Assembly: GCA_013396655.1 (NCBI GenBank)
Contig: WBMV01007371.1
Span: 21,872-85,871, forward strand
Reading direction: 5' to 3'
DNA length: 64,000 nucleotides
From: Campylorhamphus procurvoides
Taxonomy: Eukaryota; Chordata; Aves; Passeriformes; Dendrocolaptidae
The translations under genes and the position numbers were made by a program. Of this stretch, positions 1 through 62,940 are shown in pieces; positions within the stretch are counted from its first letter, which is position 1; each line of letters begins with the position of its first letter. The notes beneath the pieces are model-generated. The model was not told where the DNA came from and ran no database searches. It saw only the letters and a program-made list of their open reading frames with translations.

Positions 1-3000
1 GAGGCCACCCCAGTGCAGAGCAGAGCAGAACAATCCCCTCCCTTGATAAGACGGTGATGCTTTGCCTGATGCCCCCCAGGACATGGTTGGCCCTCCTGGC
101 TGCCAGGGCACTGCTGACTCAGATTCAACTTGCCATTGACCAGGACACAGGACACTGTGTAGTGGCACAGAATACCACTGTGGCTCCTGCAGAAAGCAAT
201 GCCATGTCTGCAATCCTTCTGCAGCTGAAGCAGGAGCCCATTTTCCATGGGGGGAGGGGGTGGTGTACCTTGCTAAGGAAATTTCCTTGAGGCTTGTGTC
301 TGCTTCTTCTCCCATTTCTTGCTTCACATTATCTGAGTGCACATCAATATTGCAGTGCTTGCTTTTAAATATGCTGAATGTGTTGAATGTATCTTTTGGA
401 TAAAGATCTACCATTTAATTAAGAAGTCATACCCATACATGCTATGCTAGGTGTGGTGCTTCCAAATAATGCAAGCAGTGTTTAAATAGCAGCCAATGTG
501 ATTGCTGTAGCAGGTAGATATTAGGATGGTCCAAAGCACTATAGCCAAGAATACCTCACTGAGTGAAGTTCACACTGGGATCCAATCTCTGCAGTGCAAG
601 CCTCTCTCCTATAGAAATGACTGGGATGTCACCAAGGATTATGGCTTCAAATGAGCAGCAGGTGAACTCTAAGAAATAAAGATCACAGGCAACCTTCTGC
701 TCTCAGTTACACTCCACTGACGTCAATGAGGTTGCCTGGGGTTAACTCAGAGCAGAATTTAATTCTTCGTTTTTAATGTGTATAGCCAAAGCACCCCAAA
801 ATGTTTTTCAGCATATGGTACAATGCCTAAAATTGTCATCAGTTACTCCTCAGCTACACGTGCTGCAAAGTTCTTGCTATCACAGCAACAGAAGAAAAAA
901 AACTATCTTCTCTGGAAAAAGCTCATGGAGCTGTTTCACATGTTGCAACATGCTGCTCACAGTTCAGTGAAATGAAATGGGATAGGATGCCCCTGGCACC
1001 TGGGTGTTGCACATCTCCTGCAACCACTCATGGCAATCCGCCATCAGCTGGCAGGATGCAGCAGCTCCATTTCAGGTGTCCAGTTCCACTGGCAGACATG
1101 CTATTGCATGGGTGCAGGTACTTTTGAAACTTGAGTGTTTCCTCATATCACACCCATGTGTTGTAACACCTCTTGGATCCCATTCAGCTGCAAAGAGATG
1201 CTGTGAGTTCCAGGGATGCCACAGTGATGGAAGGAAAAGGTATTTACAGGACTGTGATTCTATGATCACTCAGGACAGTTGATTTCTGCACTGTGTGTAA
1301 GTCCACAGTCCTTCACTTGACGTCAGATGTGCTAGAAGCTGCATATTTGAAAACAAACTCGTTGACTTCTTGTGACATGCCTATGAACTTCCACTTCTTG
1401 GCTTTTGCTACTCCACAATCTAAAACAACAACCAAGAGCAACAAATAATGACAGGCAAAAATTGAAAATTGAGCATTTTTCAATCTGACACATGAGACAT
1501 CACAGTTCATATATTTATTTCATTGTTCTTTTCTTTGGTTTTAGTTTTGATTGTTTTAAAAAGGTGTTGACAATAGTTAAAATATTACTCCCAGGAGTTT
1601 TCTTATGAAATAGCCGGAATTTGTTCTGTAATGACTGTGTTTGTGCAGGAACTGCCAATATTACAGTTGGATCAAGCTGAGGTTCAATTTACTTTTTGAT
1701 GAAAGTGAGATTTTGCAAGATGCAGTACTTTGTGATCAAAATCAATGGGATGTATTAAATCCCTAATGCATTACTGTCCTGAAGCACCTCCTTGTTTCAG
1801 CAAGAAGGGATTCTGTAGGGAGATGTTCTCCTTTATGCAGTTCCCATGGCATGGAAATCCACAGTGTCCCTCCTTCCCCCTGTTCCCTAGGGGTTTCAGC
1901 CAGGGCTCTGCTATAACTGTTTCTAAATGCAGGTCTTGTTTCTTGCTTGCCGGGTTGTGCTAGTATGTGATGGAGAGCAGGTTTTCTGTGTCACCAGCCA
2001 TCCTGGCCCCACAAACTGCACTCTTCCGATGGTGAGCAGAGGATAAAAGACTGAAATCAGGCTGGGGAAAAAGGGTTGTACTTTCCTGTTTCATTCCTGT
2101 TTGGGGAAACAGGAGCACCTCCAGCTTACCCCAGCTCAGCACTGTGACAGCATTATCCTCTCACAGATGTAAAGGATTACTGAGGATGGGATCTTTCCCC
2201 ATGATATGGTGTGGGACTGGAAAATGTGAGCAACAAGCTGAAATAGGAGGCAGGTCTCCCAGCAGAGGAATTACTTTATCTATTATGAAATAACTGCATT
2301 CAACTCACTCTCTGTGTTATATACACTGTGCACAGTTAGCTAGATGCATGACAAGAGATATTCCTCTTTCATTACAGTATTTACACTATTTCACTACAGT
2401 AATTACATCTCACAACACTACGTTGTGAAAAAAAAAACCAAACCCCATAGTACAGCAGCTTAGATTGTCCTTAGACACTACTGTCAGATCCTGTTAGCTG
2501 AAAAATTACAGGAAAGCATATAGCAAGATGATAGCAAGAAATTAATGCAAATTTTAGGTTTCAAAATTACCACAAAATCTCTAGAGAAAAAAAAAAGAAG
2601 ACTATTTTAGATTCAGGCATCAGAGCTCAGTAAATAGTAGGAGATCAGAGAGCAGTCCAGATGGCTGAGGGTAAGAGGCCAAGCCAAGTGTTCCTGAAAT
2701 CCTCCAATTTAAACACAGTAAGTGGGGCTTTGGGATGGGTCTGCATTTCTTAAAGGAAAAGCCTTTCCTTCATTTTGACAATTAAAACTCCAAAATACTA
2801 AACAAAAAGGCTCAAGTACAGGGTAGAGAACAGCAGCAGCACAGCATATTCCTACATGTAACACTGAGTACAGCATTTGCTGTTCTGACAAAATCAGCAA
2901 TAACTTCTGGCCATGTGTGTTGCAGGTTGGGTTAAATCACTTGAAGCCAGTGGCTGTAACAGCTGCTTCCACTCAGGATCACTATAAAGAAGTGATTTGC

Positions 3001-3239
3001 AATGTGTAATAAAAGAGTTAAAATGATGTTTATCTCCTTCCCTGGTGTTGGCATGCCTTGTCAAAGACTCTCTTTCCATACCATACACCCAGGAGCTTGT
3101 GCTGCCTTTCAGTGCTGCTGGCAAAGTGGACTGGGAGAACTGGTGTGACCATAACCCTATGGCAATGTGATCTTGATTCATTTCTGTGTAAGAAAGCACA
3201 TGTGTAGCCCCAGGTGATCACTGAGTTTCACTGTCAAAA
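1..3239. other. 5' flank without recognised genes
   Basis: I see no exon-like open frame, RNA gene or recognisable element here. Small open frames on both strands lack protein family motifs. Short A-rich runs occur (for example near 2430 and 2590). The MUSK start lies 4 kb further downstream. Confidence 0.6.
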
Positions 3240-3547
3240 GTTTTGTGAGGATGCCTGTATCTGAGAGGCCAGCAGCCTTGAGAAGGGAAGCAGCAAGGGT
3301 GCACCAGGTATCAGGTTAGTGCATGCAAGGACATGTGCATTCATGCACCTCAGGGAAAGAGTACACAGAACATCCTTTTAGGCTTTCTGCTGGATGGACG
3401 TGGCTTGGAACTGTGACATGGGAGACTGGGATTTGAAAATCACTTGTCTTTTGTGACTGTACATCTGCTACCTTGACAGGTTAGGGCACGCTCTTTTTCT
3501 GACTTGCCTTCAGCGAGGCACAAACAACCTAAGAGGTTCTTGGAAAG
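3240..3547 (+). repeat. Left arm of a 308-bp inverted repeat
   Basis: This segment is the reverse complement of 5234-5541 over its full 308 bases with no gaps. I count two mismatches by eye (3253 and 3515), both transition-type. The match ends abruptly at both edges. The unit has no recognised coding content; its identity as a known repeat family is not evident to me. Confidence 0.93.
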
Positions 3548-3644
3548 TGCTGAGGGTAACTTTCTGATACAAGAGGTGGAGAAGCCAGTGACAAAGGGTG
3601 TAGTGTTTAACCTCATACCAACAACAAATCTTTGAAAGGTTGTG

Positions 3645-3772
3645 GTGACCAGGAGAGGTGCCTGAGGACTGTAAGAAAACAAATGTCACTCAGTCAAAGG
3701 GCAAGTAGGAGAGCCCAGGCGACCAGCAGACAGTCAGCCTCACCTCAGTCTGAGGTCAGGCAGGTCAATCAC
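3645..3772 (+). repeat. CR1-like LINE fragment (body region)
   Basis: The stretch reads like the CR1 reverse-transcriptase region: a GAGGACTGTAAGAAAACAAA-type start, a GGCAAGTAGGAG block and CAGTCAGCCTCACC. It is decayed and carries no long open frame. A related, differently decayed copy in the same orientation lies at 5123-5230; both share the tail GGTCAGGCAGGT. Confidence 0.6.
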
Positions 3773-5122
3773 TGGCCAGGTTGGGTTATTGTTGACTTGG
3801 ATTATCTCCTGGTGAATCACCAGATGGTGAGTGACTAGGGCCATTGCCAAAGCAATTTCATCAAGTCCCTCTTTTGTTCCCTAGCTGGACACTTTTTGCT
3901 GGAAATACGTGTCCAGCTGTAGACAGTCTCAACCTGTCTACTTCAATGAACATCTAGGTCTACCTGGGGAGAACACATCCCAGATGGTGAAATAGGACAA
4001 AAGGCAGCTTTCAAAAGATCCAGTGACACCCACTGATGTTGCATTAACATGTAAAACTGTCAGCCTTCAGTAGAATACTTGGAAGAAGGAGGGAGGTGTA
4101 GAGAACTGTACTGAAAAAAGGTCCAGCATGGTCCTGTTCTGCAAACAGTTTCTGCTCACCATTTTGGGGCAGATGCCAAGCAATTCATTGATTGCAAGAC
4201 TGAACTAGTCATCAAACTCTAAGAAATTATTACTTTCTTTGTATTTATGCATTGATTTTAAAAGACTGTTAAGTCACTCTGCAAAGTTTGCAGTTGAGAA
4301 AAAATGGTAGGTAGGTAAATTAATACTCAAGCACTCCTTATCTTTGTGTACTGAACATCATGAACTGACTTCTGTGGAAGTGTTTGCAGTGCAGAGAGCT
4401 AAGCTGTTGCAGAATTATTTGTGGAACAAAACTTCACCTGCAATATCTGAAAGCTGGGGACTACTACTACTCGCTGTGTAGACTGCTGGGACCTCATAGC
4501 AGGGGCCTTGGAGCATAGCTATAAATAACAAGAGATGTACATACAATTAGCTGTAAACTAATACAACCTAGTTTTGCTAGGAAAAAACCCCAAACAGAAC
4601 AACCAACAAGCAGCAAACTCACAACTACCGGGAGTTAAAATTTAAGGAGCATTTTACTTTTGTAAGATAAGCCTGGAATGAACGAATGTTTAGTGTCACC
4701 ACTATTTAATTTTCACTGATTTCACTCCGTATAAAAACATCTTTCCATGATGGACACAGATGATCACCAGCTTCCCATCTATATTGAATGCTAGGTATAT
4801 GGTGTGTGTAGCTGGAGCTTGTGCACCTTGTGCACATGTAGCCTCTCTACTCCTGTTTACATGCTGTCAGTTTAGAGCAGTGGAGCTCCCTGTGATCCTT
4901 AAGAAAAGTGATATGAAGCAGAGGAAATGAGAGTTTAGGAGTACATTGGTAATCTTAAAAACGCAAAGGCATTATTAACATTTAACAGCCATAGCTGCTG
5001 GTGTCATTTCTAAATGATGCAGTTGGCAAGTAAAAGGGAAATATTAATTTTTGCACTTGTATGGATGGTGCAGTTTCAAAGGTCCTGTAACATATTCAAA
5101 ACAGGAATATAGTGACATAAAA
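3773..5122. other. Spacer between inverted-repeat arms, no gene seen
   Basis: This is AT-rich sequence without a convincing open frame. It and the flanking CR1-like fragments form the loop of a potential large stem-loop made by the 308-bp arms. Nothing in it resembles a transposase or reverse transcriptase. Confidence 0.55.
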
Positions 5123-5230
5123 GTCTGAGGACTGGAAGAAAGCAAATGTCACCCAGGCAAACATCAAGTAGGAGAACCCGGGGAACTACCAGCCAGTCAG
5201 CCTCAGCTGAATCTAAGGTCAGGCAGGTAA
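5123..5230 (+). repeat. CR1-like LINE fragment (second copy)
   Basis: The fragment contains GAGGACTGGAAGAAAGCAAA, AACCCGGGGAACTACC and AGCCAGTCAGCCTCA, closer to the usual CR1 sequence than the copy at 3645. It ends four bases before the right inverted-repeat arm. Confidence 0.65.
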
Positions 5231-5233
5231 ATG

Positions 5234-5541
5234 CTTTCCAAGAACCTCTTAGGTTGTTTGTGCCTTGCTGAAGGCAAGTCAGAAAAAGAGCGTGCCCTAA
5301 CCTGTCAAGGTAGCAGATGTACAGTCACAAAAGACAAGTGATTTTCAAATCCCAGTCTCCCATGTCACAGTTCCAAGCCACGTCCATCCAGCAGAAAGCC
5401 TAAAAGGATGTTCTGTGTACTCTTTCCCTGAGGTGCATGAATGCACATGTCCTTGCATGCACTAACCTGATACCTGGTGCACCCTTGCTGCTTCCCTTCT
5501 CAAGGCTGCTGGCCTCTCAGATACAGGTATCCTCACAAAAC
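5234..5541 (-). repeat. Right arm of the 308-bp inverted repeat
   Basis: This is the inverted partner of 3240-3547, separated from it by a 1686-bp spacer. Its inner edge abuts a CR1-like fragment (about 5123-5230), which suggests insertion next to or into older repeat sequence. The outer edge is ATCCTCACAAAAC, corresponding to GTTTTGTGAGGAT at the left arm. Confidence 0.93.
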
Positions 5542-6929
5542 ATAAAGAGAATTTTATCCTAAAAGACCAAGTTGCATTTCTATGTTGCAGATTATTTGGA
5601 TATGTCTGGACTGAAATAAAAGAAATATTTGTAAATTCAGCCATGAATCAGTTCCCTGGTAGGATAATCATTGTTTCATTGTTGTCTTCAGTTTTGCTTT
5701 GTTGTCATTACTAGCTTCAGAACTCCTGGGATACCTTTAACATCATCTGTGAGTTTTTCAAGCTTTATTCACCTTCAGAGCCATGGCATGTCCCCAAAGT
5801 AACACTGGCATTATCAAGTCATGCCTAACCATAGGGATTCACACAATCATAGCACTGGCCAGTTTTACTTCATTTGCTCCTCAGAAGAAGCACTGCAGAA
5901 CTATATATGTTTATGGCAGAAACAACTGTTAAGCAGTCATTCATATCAAGAGTTTCAGAAAATAAAGGAAATTTCAGAGGTCTCAAAGTACCTTTTATTG
6001 TGATATGTTATGACTGTGCATTCCTTTCCTCAAACCATGTAATTTAGTGTAAAGCTTTTGTCCACTCTGCTTATAACATGATGAAAAGTATTTGAAGCTA
6101 TGTTCTAAGAGCATCATCATAAATTATGTTCCTCCCAGCTTGATTATCCATCTTTTTATCTTCTGCTCATGCAGGCATTGCCTCCGCACCAGTCTTGCAA
6201 AGTGGTGAGTCTCTTTGCGAACACTCTTTATATAAATATATTTGCTGGAAAAACAGGCAGTATAAATGACTTAATATTGTGTTAGGATTGGACAAGACAG
6301 AGTGAGTCAGGAGATATCCTTCACTCTGATGTTCCTATAAATCTTCCTAAAAAATAAGCACTGCTTTTCAGTCTTTCACCTTAGGCAGAGGCTAGGTGAT
6401 TAATAGGGTATTTCTGAAATTTAGTATTAATACCCAGCAGTCTTATTCCCTACAGCAATTTCCCTACCCATGCCAAATTTCTCTGGGCTGTTGCTGATGT
6501 TGAAATAAAATGTTTTGGTTTTTTTTCCTCCTGTGATATAAATTTCATTTCTGCTGTGAATATTTACTTATTCTGGGACCTGTTTCCAGGACAAGGCTTT
6601 GTTTTTTCAGTATACTGCAGTGGTCCTCAAACACTGCTAACCTTCTTGGCAAAGAAAGGCGCTTGCCTACCAATGCCAACCTCTGCTGCTCCAGCAAATG
6701 CATCTGTTAAGAAAAGAAATACTATCAGCAGGACAACAGGTGGCATGTTGCAGCCAATCTTGAAAGGTTATAATAAGAGGGGATGTGTGAGAGGGAGAGG
6801 AGAAAAAAAATGGAAAAGAGGGTGACTAAGCTGAAGGAAAATCTACTGGCGAGGATTTTTTTCACTACTGCACTTACATTGTGCTGGGATAAAGGTCTGC
6901 TGACTTTGTAGCACTGAGGTAGGGTACTG
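5542..6929. other. 5' flank, no gene seen
   Basis: The sequence is non-repetitive in appearance, with short open frames only and no recognisable motif. It leads into the candidate promoter of MUSK. Confidence 0.5.
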
Positions 6930-7225
6930 CCCTAGAAGTGCATTTGCCCATTGTACTGTTCTGTTTGCTTAGAAGGAATTCAAAAGGGATTTGCTTTCTC
7001 TTGTTTCATGAGCCCCACGCTTTCACACTGACCAAAGTGGATAAGCACCAGCTGGCCACGTCCATCATCACCACTGGGTGGGAGAATTCCTGATTATACT
7101 TAGATCCCTCAGACCCCACTCTGTTACTAGCAGAGAAGCTCTACTTGTGCAGTGCTTCCGAAATGCAGCCGGCTGGAAGGTCCACACGCCTTGCCTGAAG
7201 GAGCCAGATGCCTTCTGGATCAAAC
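6930..7225 (+). promoter_or_regulatory. Candidate MUSK 5' UTR and proximal promoter
   Basis: This is the stretch just before the start codon. It contains E-box hexamers (CATTTG at 6941-6946, CAGCTG at 7049-7054), the kind of site bound by myogenic bHLH factors. A TTCCGAAA stretch (about 7158) loosely resembles, but does not match, the CCGGAA N-box described for synaptic muscle genes. No TATA box at a clear distance was found. The transcription start and any upstream non-coding exon cannot be placed from sequence alone. Confidence 0.3.
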
Positions 7226-58719
<51,494 letters not shown>

Positions 58720-60400
58720 GGGAGGCATCTTCTTGCATGTCCTTCCTTGTGTCCAGTGTGCACCTATCCAGATTGACTTGGACCAGCCTGTGAGTGATGG
58801 TGGTTTTACACAAAGTCCCACAGCTTGTTCCTCTATCAAGCATGAATTGTGGACGGTATGTCCTTATGCACCTCTCTGGGTGGGACTCTAAGTCCAAAAC
58901 AACAGGGTTGACCTCTGGCCACCAAGCCAGGACTCCTTAAGATGGTGAAGGTGCAGGCCATGCTGACTCGGTACCTATATTAAGCATTTCCAGGAGCACA
59001 GAGTTCCCCAGAGAAAGCAAATCATTGTTTCAGTGGTGGCACTTCCCTTCCTAAGAAGTGTCTCCATATCCTTCTGCATTTGTGCTCTTGGCTTTTGTCT
59101 TTTTCCTCCCTTCCTCATGTGCTTTCAAGTATTATTTAAAAAAAAAAAAAGAGTGCAGCATTCAATCTTTTTTTGGGGATACTGTTTATTATTTTACTTT
59201 TGCACACTCTTTACTATTTTGTTTTTGCATACTTAATTTTTTTGCAGAAAAACGATGTTTCTGAAGCCATAGGCCACTTTCTTCTTTCTTGTAGCTTTTA
59301 CCTTCTCACATGACAATAACACTGACAGAGTTAAAGCAGGAGCCTGCAGGACCATTGTCAGCCACATGCATCTCATGTTACACAGATGAGAAAATTCCTG
59401 TCAAGCATGAAACCTTCCATTTTCAAAAGTGGAAATCCACTGTGAGGTTCATTTCGTGTTTATTAAGGTGTCACCCAAAAGCTTTCCTCAAGTGTTGCAA
59501 CCCATCTTTCCTGTCTTCCCCTGCAGCAACAAAGCCACTTGGTACTGAGGGAGAAATTTGCCACAAAAACTAGTTCTGCACCTCACAGGTATCTGAGGTA
59601 TAGTTATTTGCCACTTCATGCAGTATGGCCCTCGCTGTCCCAAAAGCAGGGAGAAATACAGTCTCTCTTCCAGAAATGTGGAAGGTTATGTTAACTATTT
59701 CTCTCCTTTTCCATAACAATCTTTGCCTCTTGTTTGTGGTTTTGCTTTCCTGACAGCAGCACCTACGCTACACTACAATGTTTGCGAGCCACCTTTCCTT
59801 GTGCCACATTTTAGAGACACAGAAGTAAGGAAAGTGGATGTCTGCTGTCAGTGGTCTTCAGAGACACCTAGCTATGTAGGAGAAGGTGGAAAAAGTGGGA
59901 GTTTACACTTCACATGAGAAGTGTTACAGCCCGGTCATCTTCAGGGCAAAGATGAGACTGGCTCAATTACACAGGCTGCAGCCAACTTCCAAACACCAAA
60001 TGTTGTTTCTCTGCTAAAAGTACTCCAAATTGTAATGGGTGCTTTAGTGCCAGAGAAAATTGTATTTCTCTGAGTACAGGTTTTACCTTTTAGCACCTTG
60101 GCAAGTGAGGAGCAGTTGTCCCAGAACCTCACTGCGGATATGAAATACAGTCCAAGGCAGGGATGTGCACTATGGCTGCAGCAGGAGCACCAGTGAGTGA
60201 GAGTTCAGTGTGGCTTCTGTAACTGGGACACGCTGGTTGAGTCTATCCAAAAAGCAGCAGTGGAGAGCAGCCATCTCTGGAGCTACTGGGAGTAGCCTTT
60301 GTTTCAGAAAGGTAAGCTTGAAAAGCTCTGCCAACTGTCATGAAAAACAAAACTGGAAAGAATATTTCTTCCTCTGCTGCTCCCCTGGTTTCTTTTACTC
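58720..60400 (+). other. MUSK: MUSK 3' UTR and proximal 3' flank
   Basis: This follows the stop codon. I see no AATAAA in this stretch, only a 12-A run near 59138-59149 and A/T-rich sequence. The first canonical AATAAA I find after the stop is at 61412-61417, beyond the microsatellite, so the 3' UTR end is undetermined. Confidence 0.5.
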
Positions 60401-60980
60401 CTTTTCTTTTCTTTTCTTTTCTTTTCTTTTCTTTTCTTTTCTTTTCTTTTCTTTTCTTTTCTTTTCTTTTCTTTTCTTTTCTTTTCTTTTCTTTTCTTTT
60501 CTTTTCTTTTCTTTTTTCTTTTCTTTTCTTTTTCTTTTTCTTTTCTTTTTCTTTNCTTTCTCTTTCTCTTTCTCTTTCTCTTTCTCTTTCTCTTTCTCTT
60601 TCTCTTTCTCTTTCTCTTTCTCTTTCTCTTTCTCTTTCTCTTTCTCTTTCTCTTTCTCTTTCTCTTTCTCTTTCTCTTTCTCTTTCTCTTTCTCTTTCTC
60701 TTTCTCTTTCTCTTTCTCTTTCTCTTTCTCTTTCTCTTTCTCTTTCTCTTTCTCTTTCTCTTTCTCTTTCTCTTTCTCTTTCTCTTTCTCTTTCTCTTTC
60801 TCTTTCTCTTTCTCTTTCTCTTTCTCTTTCTCTTTCTCTTTCTCTTTCTCTTTCTCTTTCTCTTTCTCTTTCTCTTTCTCTTTCTCTTTCTCTTTCTCTT
60901 TCTCTTTCTCTTTCTCTTTCTCTTTCTCTTTCTCTTTCTCTTTCTCTTTCTCTTTCTCTTTCTCTTTCTCTTTCTCTTTC

Positions 60981-61015
<35 letters not shown>

Positions 61016-61083
61016 TTTTCTTTCTTTTTCTTTCTTTTTCTTTCTTTTTCCCCTTTTCTTTTTTTTTTTCCCTCCTTTTCTTT
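60401..61083 (+). repeat. Pyrimidine-only microsatellite: (CTTTT)n then (CTTTCT)n
   Basis: About 23 units of the pentamer CTTTT (60401-60515) are followed by a mixed C/T stretch. After one ambiguous base (N at 60555) come about 75 units of the hexamer CTTTCT (60556 to about 61005), then a decayed CTTTTT/CTTT tail. The + strand is almost purely C and T for about 680 bp. Long open frames on both strands here (Ser/Phe- or Arg/Glu/Lys-repeats) are products of the repeat. Confidence 0.97.
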
Positions 61084-62189
61084 TCGTTGCTCCCCTCTCT
61101 CCCCACAACTAACCATAGCTCATTCTGGTTGTGACCACAAGCACTTAGTTTAGTGTTTTCAGACTGCTGGTGTCAATTTCACTTGGAGCAAAGAGCTTCC
61201 AAATGCCAAAGACAGTGGGAAGAAAGAGGAAGTTTGGGCTGCAAAATATTGAACTGCTAAAAGTGCTTGGACATCTGCACAGTGAGCAGAAAATGACCAA
61301 TGCTCTCTTACTCATTTAGTAGTCCTACTGTCATGCTATTATGACACAATAGTTTACTGAGGTTTGGATGGCAGAAACAAATATGTTGAAAACTTTGAAG
61401 CCTTAGATTTAAATAAAATGTTACTGGAGTCCCTTATGTAGCTCCTTTTATCACAGTACGACCACGTCACAGTGCTCAGCATTAAAATCTGTTAGGTTGT
61501 ATTAGCTACATGCCTGTGCTCCCTGTTCTGGGGGCGAGAGTGAGGAGGCAGGCCTGGAGAGTTGCGGGGTGAGTGGCATCCCCAGCTGACTTGCCTGTAG
61601 CATCTGCTGAGCTGAGCCCTAGTGAGCAGCCCAGCACCTGCTACATTTCTGTAAGGGAGGGTGCCCGTTCAAGATCCTTGCAGTGGTTGGAGCAGCAGGC
61701 GTTTTGTCACTCTCTTTACAGAGGGCAGGGTCAGGCCTTCACACTTTGTGTAGTGGTGTGAGTGCAGGTACGTAGGACCTCTGCCTTATCTGGAATGGTT
61801 CTTACTCTAAGTGAAAAGCACAATAACAGGTTGCAAAACCTGCACCATATGCTAATGTATACAAACATACCCTTTCATAGTCTGGAAGACATTCTGCCTT
61901 CTAGGATCCCAGTGCTGGTTTCAATGACTCACTCTCCATTTGTCCCAGTGAGATGACTTTGAAACCACAATCATAGTTTTCTTCTTGTCAGATTACTGTA
62001 ATGTCACATGCTTGGAAGTTTCCTTCACTTTCTTTGTGAAAGAAGGACTCATACAAACTTGTAATGGTAGGCCTTTTCATCACATTTTCCTAGCCCAAAC
62101 CCTTCTCTCAGTGACCCCATATTCAGGACAACAGTGGTAAATTTGGTTTTCCTTGTACAGCATTCCAGCCTTTGCATTATAAGCAGGCA
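61084..62189. other. 3' flank, no gene recognised
   Basis: This holds an AATAAA at 61412-61417 and an ATTAAA near 61482 that could serve MUSK or nothing. A slightly GC-richer patch (61520-61760) gives short open frames with no motif. Confidence 0.5.
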
Positions 62190-62251
62190 CAGAAGTGTGT
62201 GGTAGGCAGTTACTGCAGGTCAGAAGTGTGTGGTAGGCAGTTACTGCAGGT
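62190..62251 (+). repeat. Perfect 31-bp tandem duplication
   Basis: The unit CAGAAGTGTGTGGTAGGCAG followed by TTACTGCAGGT occurs twice head to tail (62190-62220 and 62221-62251) with no mismatch. It looks like a recent small tandem duplication. Confidence 0.95.
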
Positions 62252-62763
62252 CAGGCTGGAAAATACTTCCTGCATTGCAAGAGGAAAGAGATCATTTCAA
62301 GATAGAGAGGCTCTCAGCAATATATTCTTCAAGAATGGTAATTGCTTCCATGTACCGATCCAACAGGAGGGCTTAGCACTTAAATGGTGGTGTCCTTTGA
62401 GGATTAAAGGGAAGGCTGAACTTCTACTTGGCATGTAGCTGGATTTTACTGTTTCCTCCTGTACACTTTTCAGCTTGCTAAAAGCTGGAGCTTGAACTGC
62501 TTTCATGATATGCCCTCTTTCGCAGATTTTTTTCTCTTCCTTTCGTTTAAGATTTCTGTGATCTTCATTCTGTGTTATGTAGTGTGCTGCTCTGTATCCT
62601 TCCAGATTTTCTGTGCCGCTGTTATTTTGAATGGAACTAAACAAAGGGATTATAAGAGAGTAGAAGAGGAAGGAAAATTTGTTATTCAAAAAGTTATTTG
62701 GAAAAAAAATAGTTTGCTTCTGTAGTTTGGATTTATAATTCATGCAGATAAAGAACCAAAAAT

Positions 62764-62801
62764 GAACATTTTTGTGCTAATTTTTGAACATTTTTGTGCT
62801 A
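62764..62801 (+). repeat. 22-bp-period tandem pair
   Basis: The 16-mer GAACATTTTTGTGCTA occurs at 62764-62779 and again at 62786-62801. A weaker echo (GAACATTTTCGGTGCT) follows at 62916, next to the U6-like sequence. Confidence 0.8.
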
Positions 62802-62849
62802 CATTGTAGAGTATTTTTCTACATCTAGCCCTGCCAGGACTGGCCCCTC

Positions 62850-62905
62850 AAATATGGAATGTGTCAGGAATTTGCACATTACTCTTGTGCAGGGGCCATG
62901 CTAAT
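62850..62905 (-). pseudogene. U6 spliceosomal snRNA pseudogene (3' half)
   Basis: Read on the minus strand this gives ATTAGCATGGCCCCTGCACA, then AGAGTAATGTGCAAATTCCT and GACACATTCCATATTT. That follows U6 snRNA from the ATTAGCATGGCCCC block to its 3' end with several substitutions. The 5' half is not in the expected place. Immediately beyond, on the + strand, ATATACTAAAAT (62904-62915) matches the U6 5' region in the opposite orientation. Promoter elements and the 5' stem-loop are missing, so it is a retrocopy remnant and not a functional RNA gene. Confidence 0.8.
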
Positions 62906-62940
62906 ATACTAAAATGAACATTTTCGGTGCTTCGATTCCC

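Noticed and set aside
60210..61134. Long open frames on both strands (240-300 codons) rich in Ser/Phe/Leu or Arg/Glu/Lys
   Set aside because: They are translations of the (CTTTT)n/(CTTTCT)n microsatellite, open in every frame because the repeat unit has no stop. There is no homology or splice context.
61503..61760. CpG island or promoter of a downstream gene
   Set aside because: The patch is only mildly GC-rich with few CpGs and no first-exon-like frame.
62850..62940. Functional U6 snRNA gene
   Set aside because: Only the 3' half aligns, with several substitutions, and the 5' stem-loop and upstream PSE/TATA elements are missing.
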